A stretch of 33,337 nt of DNA from positions 67,630 through 100,966 of the forward strand of contig PKDH01000036.1 in the NCBI GenBank assembly GCA_002863045.1. Direction: 5' to 3'. A model generated the notes under the pieces. The model was given only the letters and a program-made list of their open reading frames with translations, was not told the DNA's origin and made no database searches. This DNA comes from Legionella sp. GTDB lineage: Bacteria > Pseudomonadota > Gammaproteobacteria > Legionellales > Legionellaceae. Each line of letters opens with the position of its first letter. Positions within the stretch are counted from its first letter, which is position 1. Positions 10,901-16,676 of the stretch are shown one piece after another. Position numbers and translations under genes: made by a program.

Positions 10901-12570
10901 TCCGCCAACCTCAATGTGCGCTCCTTGATGAAATTGATAGCTTACTTATTGATATGGCGCAAAATTCAGCACGTATCAGCACGGCATGTGCGCATAGCCG
11001 ACCCTGGTTATACACATTAATTTTTAATTTTGTGCAAGCTTCAGCTGAGATAAACCTTCAAGCGTGTCTAAGTTATTTAAAGCAACATGCCACAGACTTT
11101 GAGCGCACCATCCTTGAGGATGTCCGCGCGCATTCAATCGATCTGCAATCCTTGCTCGATAATGCACGTTATGCCTTGCATCAGTTAAAAGAGAATCACG
11201 ATTACTTGGTGCAAAAAGATTCCATCGTCATCATCGATAAAACCCACACCGGCCGGTTACAAATAGGCTCCCAATGGCCTAAATACCACGCCTTTTTACA
11301 CCTAAAACATGGGCTTACCCTAACACCTGATACATTAACGCTTGCCTCTATCAGCCACCCGGCTTTTTTTAACCGCTACCCTCGCTTATTAGGTGTAACC
11401 GGAACCCTGGGTGAGGCTACTGCACGCACTGAATTAACCCGGATATATAAGCTTGGTCATTTTGATGTGCCGAGGCATCAACCTAGCCGTTGTATCAAAG
11501 AATCTTTTCGCTTGTGTGATGCACCAACGCATTACGAAAGTTTGCTTAAAAAACTACAAATTCTACAACAAGCAAACCGGCCAAGTTTATGTTTATTTGC
11601 CACCGTTGCCTCATCAGAAGCGTTTAGCTGTTATTTAACTGAGCATGATATAAAGCACCAGCTCTTTAATGCCAAACATCAGCTTGACGAAGATACCATC
11701 ATCACGCGTGCGGGGCTCCCTGGCAATATTCTTATCGCCACCAATACCGCTGGGCGCGGTACGGATATTGTGCTTACCCAAAAGAGTATCGATAACGGCG
11801 GTTTGGCGGTAATTTATACCTTTTATCCAGCGAATTATCGTGTCGAAATGCAAGGCTTCGGTCGCGCTGGCCGCCAAGGTCAACCAGGCTCTTATACCAT
11901 GATGCTAGCCTCTGATGATGCTCTCATGCACGAATTAGTGACCTACAGCAGTAATTTAAGTCTTAAAGCAAGCTTTGCTAGGGCGCTAAACACACTAAAA
12001 GATCGCGCTGAAATAGAAGCTGATGCTTTGATTACGGCATTACATGTTGAACGAAATTTTTACGAGCAACGTTGCTTACCACAACGTATTGCCCAAATGA
12101 ATAATGAGCATGCATGTTATCAATTTATGCACCAATTATTTACGCAAGTTGCGCAAACCCAAGCATTCATTCATCAAGCTGACCTGCTGCAAACGCTGTA
12201 TACCTCATGGTTTGAAGATAAGCCATGCACTGATAATGAGGCGCTAGATGAACTGGTTGTCAAGCTTGAATTAGGGCAAGCGCTGCAAACGCTTATAAGC
12301 GCGCAATTTGATGACCCCATGGCTTGGCGCAATTTTTTACAAAATGCTATCGATGCTTTTGTAAAACTTTTATTACAACAATGGGCTGAACTTTATACAA
12401 CCCTGACTACCCTTGATTCGCCGGCGGCAATTGAGGGTTATTACCACCAAACATGTCAACACCAAGCGTGTTTAATAGGTGATGCCGAAGAGAAGTTTAC
12501 TCAATTTTTTCATACGTTACTCACGCTGCACTGTATGCCAGAAGGTAAACAAAGTTATGGTTTGGCTTGA
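1960..12570 (+). CDS. Giant ankyrin-repeat protein with a C-terminal SecA-like ATPase motor
   Basis: A 3536-residue protein. Residues 1-1400 are not recognised; the first 60 or so are basic and rich in Thr, Ala and Lys. Residues about 1400-1670 and 2200-2565 are ankyrin arrays (for example NGNTPLHQAVIHN, AGHTALHLAILYG, NGQTPLTQAC). Between them is degenerate helical-repeat-like sequence. Residues about 2850-3335 follow SecA closely: Walker A IKTGEGKST (Lys about 2892), Walker B LLDEIDSLLID (DEID 2990-2993), a PPXD-like stretch (DYLVQKD, TGRLQIGSQWP, TLASIS), GVTGTLGE (3148), IATNTAGRGTDIVL (3259 on) and GRAGRQGQPGS (3301 on). No C-terminal zinc-binding SEC-C motif is present, and the last 200 residues are helical and unassigned. 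No signal peptide or clear membrane segment. The ATG at 1960 lacks a visible Shine-Dalgarno. Secretion as a host-directed factor is a guess from the architecture; the SecA-like motor is certain by motif. Confidence 0.9.
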   Translation: MTSNSPREPSKPTTEKTTAAEKSTAAKILNNVKTAAKELHIALPGGIAYSAKGLKFGSTIEQDSDKTRPAARVVCNVLGEIAKMSIIGKPAVKAAKKGAQMMPQKSPLMRIIGACSGAYGAANTLEPVANFAKEEVTKYCKVLFELVETKTTQDFNHQNFNDALANVDDMELSHEQAAELSLSIINGVFAGLENIVETVMHPYDNFLEPVGMLLWDTSVLCSQNASSKTYLESYIRMNERWQGLCQKTEEFIAADFCQQVEIFTELVTGAYIGGRTLATAAKTTEKFANALRFGETFRVKSFKANHAFTNTSLNFSPEFLSFTIDTSGELSLAGGMALRLGNGRTVHLSQFNSSKRVLAAGELELGHKASQVQTIQVNLKSSKLSASNALMLVEKKFLEYGFSDAAGKTVVFTDKTAHTVSFYTNYTKPGLAVNDNRKFFLKRKSSNLTPFPEKLPKSRVDQPKANATLHRAQNANDILVPEFSTQTMYATGAAAVSVGFDPNLSSARATTENIARDIINNYGTLNNQAFPSLFTVLASQAPYESAFDTYNGFFQWDRTWQQFNQPSPTKPSAKPVSSATNPTDDHASLTSEFVTHYFVNQISSAMQNHPPITAEKPSGASRMFDFYPTQFGNTNDRILSDDAHLINFALKREARRLYPRASDAFDFVKRSGFRGSFAQFCDMVREQNLMPSFGQFGRFTRMRDVLDFMTDVLGPLAFVGGVEMQVGRIPAVLEHPRAFTQKRYHIAFPFTIDATMLAKINAIKHELDTAYFEHQALPVISISFNRNNALIPVLHPSFHKTHVGAVLGYLDYWLKSFLVGCAYLDTDFITQWSGNTDPDYLLSHATPLKAYWQKMGLPGKYYSFNERLEQAGLSKHDAASSKYGQRFMSSFRIIAKQANVQWSSSKALLISHPTIEVKYDIKLYPDYQAYLTRYQQEHGHMPEEYQDIVLCHERYCLEIAEKMPLLPFCQEYFQLLGVINFYSYLNSTFAALGQRPCYPELTNPPTAPLVPAEFPPQPVERFKRYAYSLSLKDILLKAQQDPHNCLENFIASQILGSVSPDIAVLEPLMHTLIKDHLHTQFPESVVKSDTFCLDETDLAEITLILAQFLIQLGLEYKTLKLKEYNRLAKELNNTHQDSDDLQALRLALKTSIQQTIDNMPAILAKVSKDPTQAFALLPKALSEALIVCLERDINALVKEVTSKGISDNHPFVLDFQAEFNAFKQQQSSPKTAIASQFHEALEHHLTRISTAHLDNLKHIDAQLLDDASFVVTFLHLNFNDKLIKGRYLHAYYGFVDEEHALQTVYGGCRLDLTEITTTTVENETLLEVIDTDAYTATDALSYRVIHQSQCFSVFDLTVRNITHDPSLNTHEQQALNVIDFVNQHNALPDDLTQAFAFAPLDANHTTLAHHAAVLFPDSVLAQFLTRFPQALMTADKQGQLPVHHALFSLNIARVHTLLAQNPLQLNHTLDNKTTLLWQAVELEQTALVKNLIDQGAYLNLVMPDNTNLLNHTIRKNLPDMALLLLNAGIDVHTMNFNHQTALHDALTYHMSDVALALIARNAPLSVARKTDGYHAIHLAVRHNLLEVIKALAARIDMNILLDDNSSLLHIAAFHQPSLVPFLSSLVEPNWQNDVGETALMVAVKAHHRKAAKILAKFASINDQSRDKRYLIALCYRYNMPAISARLFDSVSHLSNTHLREQYDEPIKAYFYQVIQHGNLTLATSLLDRLPYLLETRYDDQTIAEVAANALHFELYYMFKKRAEKAQLEFASQSGKILTRHALEAGEVLWPYVRYEYDRTRSKKLVRFIYPEKYKTLIRQGNLKQIENIIASVGYDENTCFYFALMAIQYHQQAIFTVCFNHYRHKLHPNFAALFLNAVRYHNKQALTYLLNSDLNLAPVFTIFTGTNFYHNALTPFELALKQQNAPMLKVLFKHVPVSLWPTYYNNFNELYPNKALQTVWHKAFAKTQALAPPVHTTERWWQKPTTAALNLLQNKQYDVYLNLLKTHRLHVNKKELIYIWLEDVEQSYAIVTLLLEQLGDLLEAKNIKAAQPIERIFAFYAKSYKTLEMPIIGGNILYQVLTRYSDAVAAQLIGHFFSVTTFFNTNSVFVSLVEGYEIGVDLFTIALRQNKIKAAKALDNFYHHEKIHLRKTMVYNLKTTLLHSAIRQAHPLAFELITQPIRKIPGTDRFNITLYANVSDLHGVTPLMLAITQKNHLLIDKLLQIPADIHVIDERGWGMLHYAIASGLDDLVFTLINMGIDVWQRDFNGNTPLHQAVIHNALSVISRLCTGTNAQHVFNNKGFNALHLAAISNQGMVIDYLIELGFAVDQPASVSKKQQALFNGVSALQLAAFQGNIVNMQRLLKANADLTYQDNKHLTVMDYAVLSKSLDMLRFVQQYPFYARCAHGGTLLFSAAMANHLVLLGELLAHPVNLNHCNEAGHTALHLAILYGSDDVAEQLIQQPDCKLNIQDNAGNTALHLAILRNNGRLLACLLQHSARTDIAAKNGQTPLTQACMQNNEQAVILLLEFGADIWGANKHDKRPADIARELNATTLITLLDTQASTKPYKAPKPSMMPKVLAKKRHLPAFWQPAKTTTMPKVLPVIKEKYRELPLKAILTMTDFTQLQQAGLSWLYHQAQTQTARLSNPALSPWQPLNIIANFENFLTELTTHLTLTLNDKHALVQLYLLTSFYQRISNDEAKAFLDMAVRMREAGGAYVFYRMINDIKNRQHERNPAISLFMTYAATLLNPRLEIKKIPLLDYKCWNTYDVVFTPPPLLAFNAELLTRFHQKTQDDEVQFPLGMLELNGFMPFIESLNNELERLQNQAHIPVSTLKSLKNPAHTLALVATMYSRVFGFYPHWTQLLTIVALIHTPAQYKGRIGQIKTGEGKSTILAILAAYLAIQDNICVDVVSASLAERDARKFKPFYALLGLGVAAIGDKAPTVAADILYGINSDFEFAYLRGGLGLADNMLDKAGKIRQPQCALLDEIDSLLIDMAQNSARISTACAHSRPWLYTLIFNFVQASAEINLQACLSYLKQHATDFERTILEDVRAHSIDLQSLLDNARYALHQLKENHDYLVQKDSIVIIDKTHTGRLQIGSQWPKYHAFLHLKHGLTLTPDTLTLASISHPAFFNRYPRLLGVTGTLGEATARTELTRIYKLGHFDVPRHQPSRCIKESFRLCDAPTHYESLLKKLQILQQANRPSLCLFATVASSEAFSCYLTEHDIKHQLFNAKHQLDEDTIITRAGLPGNILIATNTAGRGTDIVLTQKSIDNGGLAVIYTFYPANYRVEMQGFGRAGRQGQPGSYTMMLASDDALMHELVTYSSNLSLKASFARALNTLKDRAEIEADALITALHVERNFYEQRCLPQRIAQMNNEHACYQFMHQLFTQVAQTQAFIHQADLLQTLYTSWFEDKPCTDNEALDELVVKLELGQALQTLISAQFDDPMAWRNFLQNAIDAFVKLLLQQWAELYTTLTTLDSPAAIEGYYHQTCQHQACLIGDAEEKFTQFFHTLLTLHCMPEGKQSYGLA

Positions 12571-12609
12571 TATTAATTTTGCTAAACCGAATAATAAATC
12601 TATAAATTG

Positions 12610-12656
12610 ATCAGCGTACTTAATATTATTTTTTTAAGATATTAAGGGGCGCTGAT
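12610..12656 (+). terminator. Large two-part hairpin between the giant gene and the TOMM operon
   Basis: ATCAGCG (12610-12616) pairs with CGCTGAT (12650-12656), and inside it TTAATAT (12620-12626) pairs with ATATTAA (12639-12645), with small internal loops. It lies 40 nt after the giant gene's stop. There is no T-run after the 3' arm, so it is not a classical intrinsic terminator; it may be a processing or RNA-stabilising element, or terminate only weakly. Confidence 0.4.
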
Positions 12657-12789
12657 TATAAGTCAATCTATCAAATTGGATTTTATTCTGTGCCACATGC
12701 CAACACAAAACCACGAGATATGAACAATCACTTTACTTATTATCTGTAACATTTTAAGTTATCGCTAAATTTATGTATAAGGAAGATAC

Positions 12790-13665
12790 ATGTATACCAT
12801 TCGACGCTATCAATTAATTACCGCCCGAACTGATCATGATTTTTTAATCACCACCACCATGGGTGCCAAAATTCCTGGTAAAAAATTAAGTCATATTCTA
12901 GCGGCCCTGAACGAATTTAAGCATTACGAATGTTCTGAGGCACAATTAAACCATTTAGCTGAGCAGCATGAGGTAGAATTACTTGCCTTAAAAACAGCAT
13001 TAATTGAAAAATTACAAGTTCTCAAACCCCTCAACCAACCCAAAATTCCTAAAATTTATATTGATAGTGATGACGAATTTGTCGCTACTATTTTACAAGA
13101 TACTCTAAGCGCCTATTTTCCCACTGAAAAGCTAAACAATTTTACTTTCAACCCAAAAAGCATGGTGTTGTGCTATCGCCATAATTACTCAAATCCTGAA
13201 TTTGAAGCGTTATATCAACATCTAGCACCTGATGTGTATGTGATAACAGCGGGTGTTTTGCATCAAACACTCTTAATTGATAATTTGTATTTTAAACAAA
13301 GCGGCTTGCCGACGCATTTTTCCAATCTGCAACATCTTTTAGCTTATTTAAAAGGTCATCTACCTTCTACCAAAAATAATTGGTTATTATTTTATCGTGA
13401 ATTACTTAAAGAGGATGGCGAATGCTTTCCTGATGCTTTACTAAACTGCTCGCAACGTGGCTATATCGCCTATTGCTTGTACCGTTTTGTATCTCAGTAT
13501 TTGGATTTTTGGCAAAAGCCAACTTTTATAGATCAAGTCAATTGTTTTTGGCAGGCAGATTTGAATGATTTTACCATTCATAAAGAAGCGGCTGTTCACT
13601 CTCCTTTTTCTGAATTTGATTTAAAACTTGAAACCCATACAAGTTCTAGGGTTGAGGTGGTGTAG
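12790..13665 (+). CDS. Putative TOMM 'C' protein (degenerate ocin-ThiF-like, leader-binding partner of YcaO)
   Basis: A 291-residue protein, first gene of the TOMM operon, with AAGGA six bases before the ATG. In azole-peptide pathways the C (E1-like or ocin-ThiF-like) protein binds the precursor leader through an N-terminal winged-helix RRE domain and presents it to the YcaO cyclodehydratase. Residues 1-80 have the look of such an RRE: short strands, then helices with SHILAALNEF and LKTALIEKLQVL. Residues about 145-190 (ITAGVLHQTLLIDNLYFKQSG) resemble the family segment that normally reads like 'GPhhhPGxTaChxC', but the cysteines are missing and no CxxC zinc motif is seen. The assignment rests mainly on position next to SagB and YcaO genes plus this weak resemblance. 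It ends 3 nt before the dehydrogenase start, so translation is probably coupled. Confidence 0.55.
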   Translation: MYTIRRYQLITARTDHDFLITTTMGAKIPGKKLSHILAALNEFKHYECSEAQLNHLAEQHEVELLALKTALIEKLQVLKPLNQPKIPKIYIDSDDEFVATILQDTLSAYFPTEKLNNFTFNPKSMVLCYRHNYSNPEFEALYQHLAPDVYVITAGVLHQTLLIDNLYFKQSGLPTHFSNLQHLLAYLKGHLPSTKNNWLLFYRELLKEDGECFPDALLNCSQRGYIAYCLYRFVSQYLDFWQKPTFIDQVNCFWQADLNDFTIHKEAAVHSPFSEFDLKLETHTSSRVEVV

Positions 13666-13668
13666 CTT

Positions 13669-14466
13669 ATGAGTGTTAAAATGAACTTACCTTTTGTTGG
13701 CAGTTTGGTTGAGGGCGAGCTTGATGCGCAAGTTTACCAAGATGTATTAAAAACCTTTAGTCGCGAAAGTATTACCTTTTTACCGAATATGCCGGTATCA
13801 ATTACCAATGCGCCAGCTAAATTAATCCAGCGTGTCCAATTCAGTGAAACTGAAATCTCACCTTTTCATAAGCACACTATTCCATGTGATATTGAGATAC
13901 CTAGCCAACGAGCGCCTTCACAACATATTTTTACGGATCAAACAATCGCTTTTAGCGAAGTGAAAACCCTGCTTGTTGAATGTTTTTCACCCGATAAGCA
14001 AGGCCATCGTCCCTATCCTTCAGCCGGTGGTTTATATCCTGTAGAACCGCTGGTTTTTATTTTTCCTGACAAAATTTCAGGGTTCAATAGCTATATATCA
14101 GGCTGCTATCACTTTCGGCCTATAAGTAAAAAGCTACAGTTAATTGAGCGTATGTCAGCGCAACATTTGTTTGAAACATTGTTACATGGTTATCTAGGCA
14201 ACACTTCTGAAAAATGGCCTAATTTTGCGTTTCTTTATTTAGCCCATGCAGGCAAAGCTTTATTTAAATACCGTTATCGCGGCTATCGCCAAGCTTTGAT
14301 GGAAGCGGGCTCTATGTACCAGCAAGCTACGCTTAAAGCTGAGCAACATGGCTTAAAAACCACTTTATGGTCAACTTTTAGTGAACCACAAATGTCCTAT
14401 GAGCTTGGTCTTGATCATGCCACTTATTGGCCGCTTACCATGCAACTTTTCGGATATGGAGATTAA
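13669..14466 (+). CDS. SagB-type azoline dehydrogenase (nitroreductase-fold flavoprotein)
   Basis: SagB/ThcOx enzymes use FMN to oxidise thiazolines and oxazolines in a precursor peptide to aromatic thiazoles and oxazoles. This 265-residue protein carries the family hallmark HRPYPSAGGLYPVEPLVFI at about residues 110-128, then a SGCYHF strand and the helix KYRYRGYRQALMEAGSM with GLKTT after it, matching the SagB pattern 'RGYR.ALLEAG'. The C-terminus is typical (YWPLTMQLFGYGD). It is somewhat shorter than S. pyogenes SagB (about 316 residues), the difference being at the N-terminus. A GAGGTGG sequence inside the end of the preceding gene can serve as ribosome site. Its stop lies 1 nt before the YcaO start. 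Family assignment is firm; the azoline substrate is inferred from the YcaO and Cys-rich precursor neighbours. Confidence 0.9.
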   Translation: MSVKMNLPFVGSLVEGELDAQVYQDVLKTFSRESITFLPNMPVSITNAPAKLIQRVQFSETEISPFHKHTIPCDIEIPSQRAPSQHIFTDQTIAFSEVKTLLVECFSPDKQGHRPYPSAGGLYPVEPLVFIFPDKISGFNSYISGCYHFRPISKKLQLIERMSAQHLFETLLHGYLGNTSEKWPNFAFLYLAHAGKALFKYRYRGYRQALMEAGSMYQQATLKAEQHGLKTTLWSTFSEPQMSYELGLDHATYWPLTMQLFGYGD

Positions 14467-14467
14467 T

Positions 14468-15685
14468 ATGACGCTATTAAACGAAAAAGCTTTATCTAAT
14501 CTGCCAAATTTCAAAAGTAACCATGCTTCATGTTATCAACCTTTAAAATTTAAAGTATGTGGAGAAAGCCTACTTTTTGCGCCAAAATCTGTGATTGTTG
14601 ATGGTTTGGTAAGTTATGGCGGTAGTACCGGCAAGGGTTTTAAGCTTGTAAAAAAGGCGTTTGGTGAATTTCATGAGCGTAATCACTTGTTTATGCAAGT
14701 GCCTATTCACTGTTATAAAAAATTGTGTGAGGTGACGCCTGAAAGGCATCAAGAACAGCTAATGGGTTTATGTCAGACTTCTACTGATAAACAAACGTTA
14801 TTAAATCATTCTTTTGCGTTCACCACAGTGCGAAATCTTTTTACTGAAGAAACTCGGGATTATTTCTACAATGCCATTGCACTTAATGGCAAAACCGCCG
14901 ATAAACTGTTTATCTATTTTAGCGATAGCTGTGGCGCTGCTTGTCATAGTCAAAAACAAGCAGCACTTTATAACTCATTGATGGAGTTTATTGAACGCCA
15001 AGCTTTACTTGGTAGTTGGTTATCCAAAAGTTATCAATTTAATATTAACCCTGCCTTGCTTAGTCATATGACGCCTTATAAAAAGCTTGTGGAAACACTG
15101 CTTGATAATGGCGAGTTGGTTATTGTCCAAAACGGCAACCTTCTTCCAGCGCATACAGTTATCATCTTTTATTTTGCCGATTGCCAAAACGATAGAGTGC
15201 AATATTCCATTGGCTCCAGCAGTGGTTTAACCCTAGCAGAAGCGTTAAGTTCAGCTCTAGAAGAGTTATATCAATGCTATTCGTTTTTATATAATACCGA
15301 GTCTTTTGTAGGGTTAGAAAATAAAGCCGGAGCAGGTTACCACTTAGCTTTCCAACAATGCAATCGACTAAATATCAAAGAAACCATTCCTTTTTTAAAC
15401 AACGCTACAGCAAGTATTTACGATATAAACACCTGGGCACAAATAGAAAATCTCAAAGAGTACCATTATGATGAGGTTATAGCCGAACTTAAAAATTTAT
15501 CTTCTGATATTTTTTATTACCACTTTTTTGATGAGTCTACCAAGTTACATCACACCAAAGTGTTAAGTCCTGATTTTTTTGCTCATATGGCTTTAAACGA
15601 TGCGCTTAACATTGATAATACTTATGCCAAAAAATTAGGTATTACCAAAGAAAATGCTTTTTTAGGTAAAATCCCTTTTCCTTAA
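14468..15685 (+). CDS. YcaO-domain azoline-forming cyclodehydratase (TOMM 'D' protein)
   Basis: YcaO enzymes use ATP to cyclise Cys, Ser and Thr of a precursor peptide into azolines. In this 405-residue product, GGSTGKGFKLVKKAFGEFHER (first part of a GKG...EhxER element, residues 51-71) is followed by GAACHSQKQAALYNS and LMEFIERQAL (about 156-180), the SxxExxER nucleotide-binding motif. EALSSALEELYQC (about 260) matches the third conserved helix, and the C-terminus is GKIPFP, close to the proline-rich tail (PxPxP) of azole-forming YcaO proteins. The reading frame is open from an ATG at 14381, but that part overlaps the dehydrogenase gene. The ATG at 14468 has GGAG upstream at the right distance, so I chose it. 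Confident family call; role in azole formation follows from the operon. Confidence 0.92.
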   Translation: MTLLNEKALSNLPNFKSNHASCYQPLKFKVCGESLLFAPKSVIVDGLVSYGGSTGKGFKLVKKAFGEFHERNHLFMQVPIHCYKKLCEVTPERHQEQLMGLCQTSTDKQTLLNHSFAFTTVRNLFTEETRDYFYNAIALNGKTADKLFIYFSDSCGAACHSQKQAALYNSLMEFIERQALLGSWLSKSYQFNINPALLSHMTPYKKLVETLLDNGELVIVQNGNLLPAHTVIIFYFADCQNDRVQYSIGSSSGLTLAEALSSALEELYQCYSFLYNTESFVGLENKAGAGYHLAFQQCNRLNIKETIPFLNNATASIYDINTWAQIENLKEYHYDEVIAELKNLSSDIFYYHFFDESTKLHHTKVLSPDFFAHMALNDALNIDNTYAKKLGITKENAFLGKIPFP

Positions 15686-15731
15686 TTTACAAGACAAGAC
15701 AAAAAGGATAGGCTCAATGTTTTGTGGGTGT

Positions 15732-15761
15732 TTGGCACCATAACGACTAACAACTTTTAAA
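15732..15761 (+). promoter_or_regulatory. Candidate internal promoter for the barrel and precursor genes
   Basis: TTGGCA (15732-15737, 5 of 6 to consensus) and TTTAAA (15756-15761, 4 of 6) are 18 nt apart in the 112-nt gap after the YcaO gene. It would give the barrel-precursor pair its own transcript, ending at the terminator at 16677-16713, as is common where precursor is needed in excess over enzymes. Confidence 0.4.
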
Positions 15762-15797
15762 TAAAGGATTACTGTTAATAGTTCAAAAGGAGAATGT

Positions 15798-16466
15798 ATG
15801 AATTTAACTAAAACCAGCGCTTTAATAGCAGTACTTGCGAGCGCTACTTCATTTGCTGGCACTATGGGAGAGATTAATCTACCTGAGCGCTTGTTGTTAC
15901 TTGAAGCTGGTGCAGCTTATTCCCATAGTTTTTATACCAACAGCGCCACTTTTCCTGAAACCATTACGCCCGCTTTTCCAAGTGGGGTCGCAATTGATCC
16001 CGCGCGTTTTTATCCTAATAATTTTTGGGGCGGTTATATTGGTTCTTCGATATACTTCCCAACTAACTGGCTTATCAATACCAGACTTGATATGTTTGCC
16101 AGCGAATCTAAAGCCAATCTAGCCGCAGGCACTAGACAAAAATTATCACCTGTACACTTTTCTTTATCCATTGATAAAGTATTTGGTGATTTTAACGCTA
16201 TGAGTTTTGGTCTAGGTGCTGGCGCTATTTTCGAAAATGTAAACGATGGCAACATGTATGTAACACTCGCGCCTAATAATCCCCCTTCGCAATCAGTTCA
16301 AGGTCGTACACGCATTGACCCGTTAGTTGAAGCATTTGTGATGTATCGTTTTGACAATAATTTTGGTGTGAAATTCAACGCAGCTTATCAAATTCCCCTT
16401 AATAATAAATTTAGCAACGGCGATTTGAATTTAAATTTAGGTCTAAACTATAGTTTCCCTATTTAA
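15798..16466 (+). CDS. Outer-membrane beta-barrel protein encoded within the TOMM operon
   Basis: A 222-residue protein with a Sec signal peptide (NLTKTSALIAVLASATSFAG, cleavage probably after residue 20 or 21). The mature part is made of alternating amphipathic strands (LLLEAGAAYSHSFY, FWGGYIGSSIYF, HFSLSIDKVF, MSFGLGAGAIF, LVEAFVMYRF, VKFNAAYQI) and ends LNLNLGLNYSFPI, with the terminal hydrophobic strand usual for barrels inserted by BAM. Size and strand count suit a small barrel of about eight strands of the OmpW or opacity type; I cannot name the family. AAAAGGAG lies 5 nt before the ATG. It stands between the YcaO gene and the precursor gene with only 24 nt to the latter, which suggests a job in export of, or protection from, the modified peptide. 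That role is inference. Confidence 0.75.
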   Translation: MNLTKTSALIAVLASATSFAGTMGEINLPERLLLLEAGAAYSHSFYTNSATFPETITPAFPSGVAIDPARFYPNNFWGGYIGSSIYFPTNWLINTRLDMFASESKANLAAGTRQKLSPVHFSLSIDKVFGDFNAMSFGLGAGAIFENVNDGNMYVTLAPNNPPSQSVQGRTRIDPLVEAFVMYRFDNNFGVKFNAAYQIPLNNKFSNGDLNLNLGLNYSFPI

Positions 16467-16490
16467 TTTACCAACAAGGAGCGTACTTTA

Positions 16491-16622
16491 ATGGATAATC
16501 TCAATCAAATGTCTGACCTTGCTTGTGATGTAATTTTCGATAGCAACGAAAATTTTGAACCCGCCTTATCTTCTTGCTGCTGTTGCTGTACCGCTGCCAC
16601 ATCAGAAACTGATGATGCTTGA
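16491..16622 (+). CDS. TOMM precursor peptide with a pentacysteine core (streptolysin S-like)
   Basis: A 43-codon gene. AAGGAG (16476-16481) lies 9 nt before the ATG. The leader begins MDNLNQMSDLACDVIF and is acidic; the C-terminal part is ALSSCCCCCTAATSETDDA, with Cys 29-33 encoded at 16575-16589. A run of five cysteines followed by Thr is the hallmark of the SagA-type cytolysin precursors (SagA has GGCCCCCTT), whose Cys, Ser and Thr become azoles. Potential modified residues here are Ser27, Ser28, Cys29-33, Thr34, Thr37, Ser38 and Thr40. FEPAL (22-26) fits the FxxxB leader-binding motif of SagA, though unusually near the core. It is followed by an intrinsic terminator. No known peptidase cleavage site is evident. 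Confidence is high because three modification-enzyme genes precede it on the same strand. Confidence 0.88.
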   Translation: MDNLNQMSDLACDVIFDSNENFEPALSSCCCCCTAATSETDDA

Positions 16623-16676
16623 ACAAGCACAGTCATTTTAAAGTAAAATTTTGTGGTTTAGTGCTTTAAATTTACT

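Noticed and set aside
12662..12789. Search for a second small precursor peptide or promoter before the TOMM operon
   Set aside because: Only frames of 8-9 codons without Cys runs (MPTQNHEI, MNNHFTYYL) are present, and no convincing -35/-10 pair was found.
14381..14467. Upstream start for the YcaO protein
   Set aside because: The 29 extra codons lie entirely within the SagB-type gene and lack a ribosome site, while 14468 has GGAG nearby.
15835..16122. 95-codon Leu-rich frame overlapping the barrel gene
   Set aside because: Hydrophobic appearance is a by-product of the +1 frame of the barrel protein, which has its own signal peptide and ribosome site.
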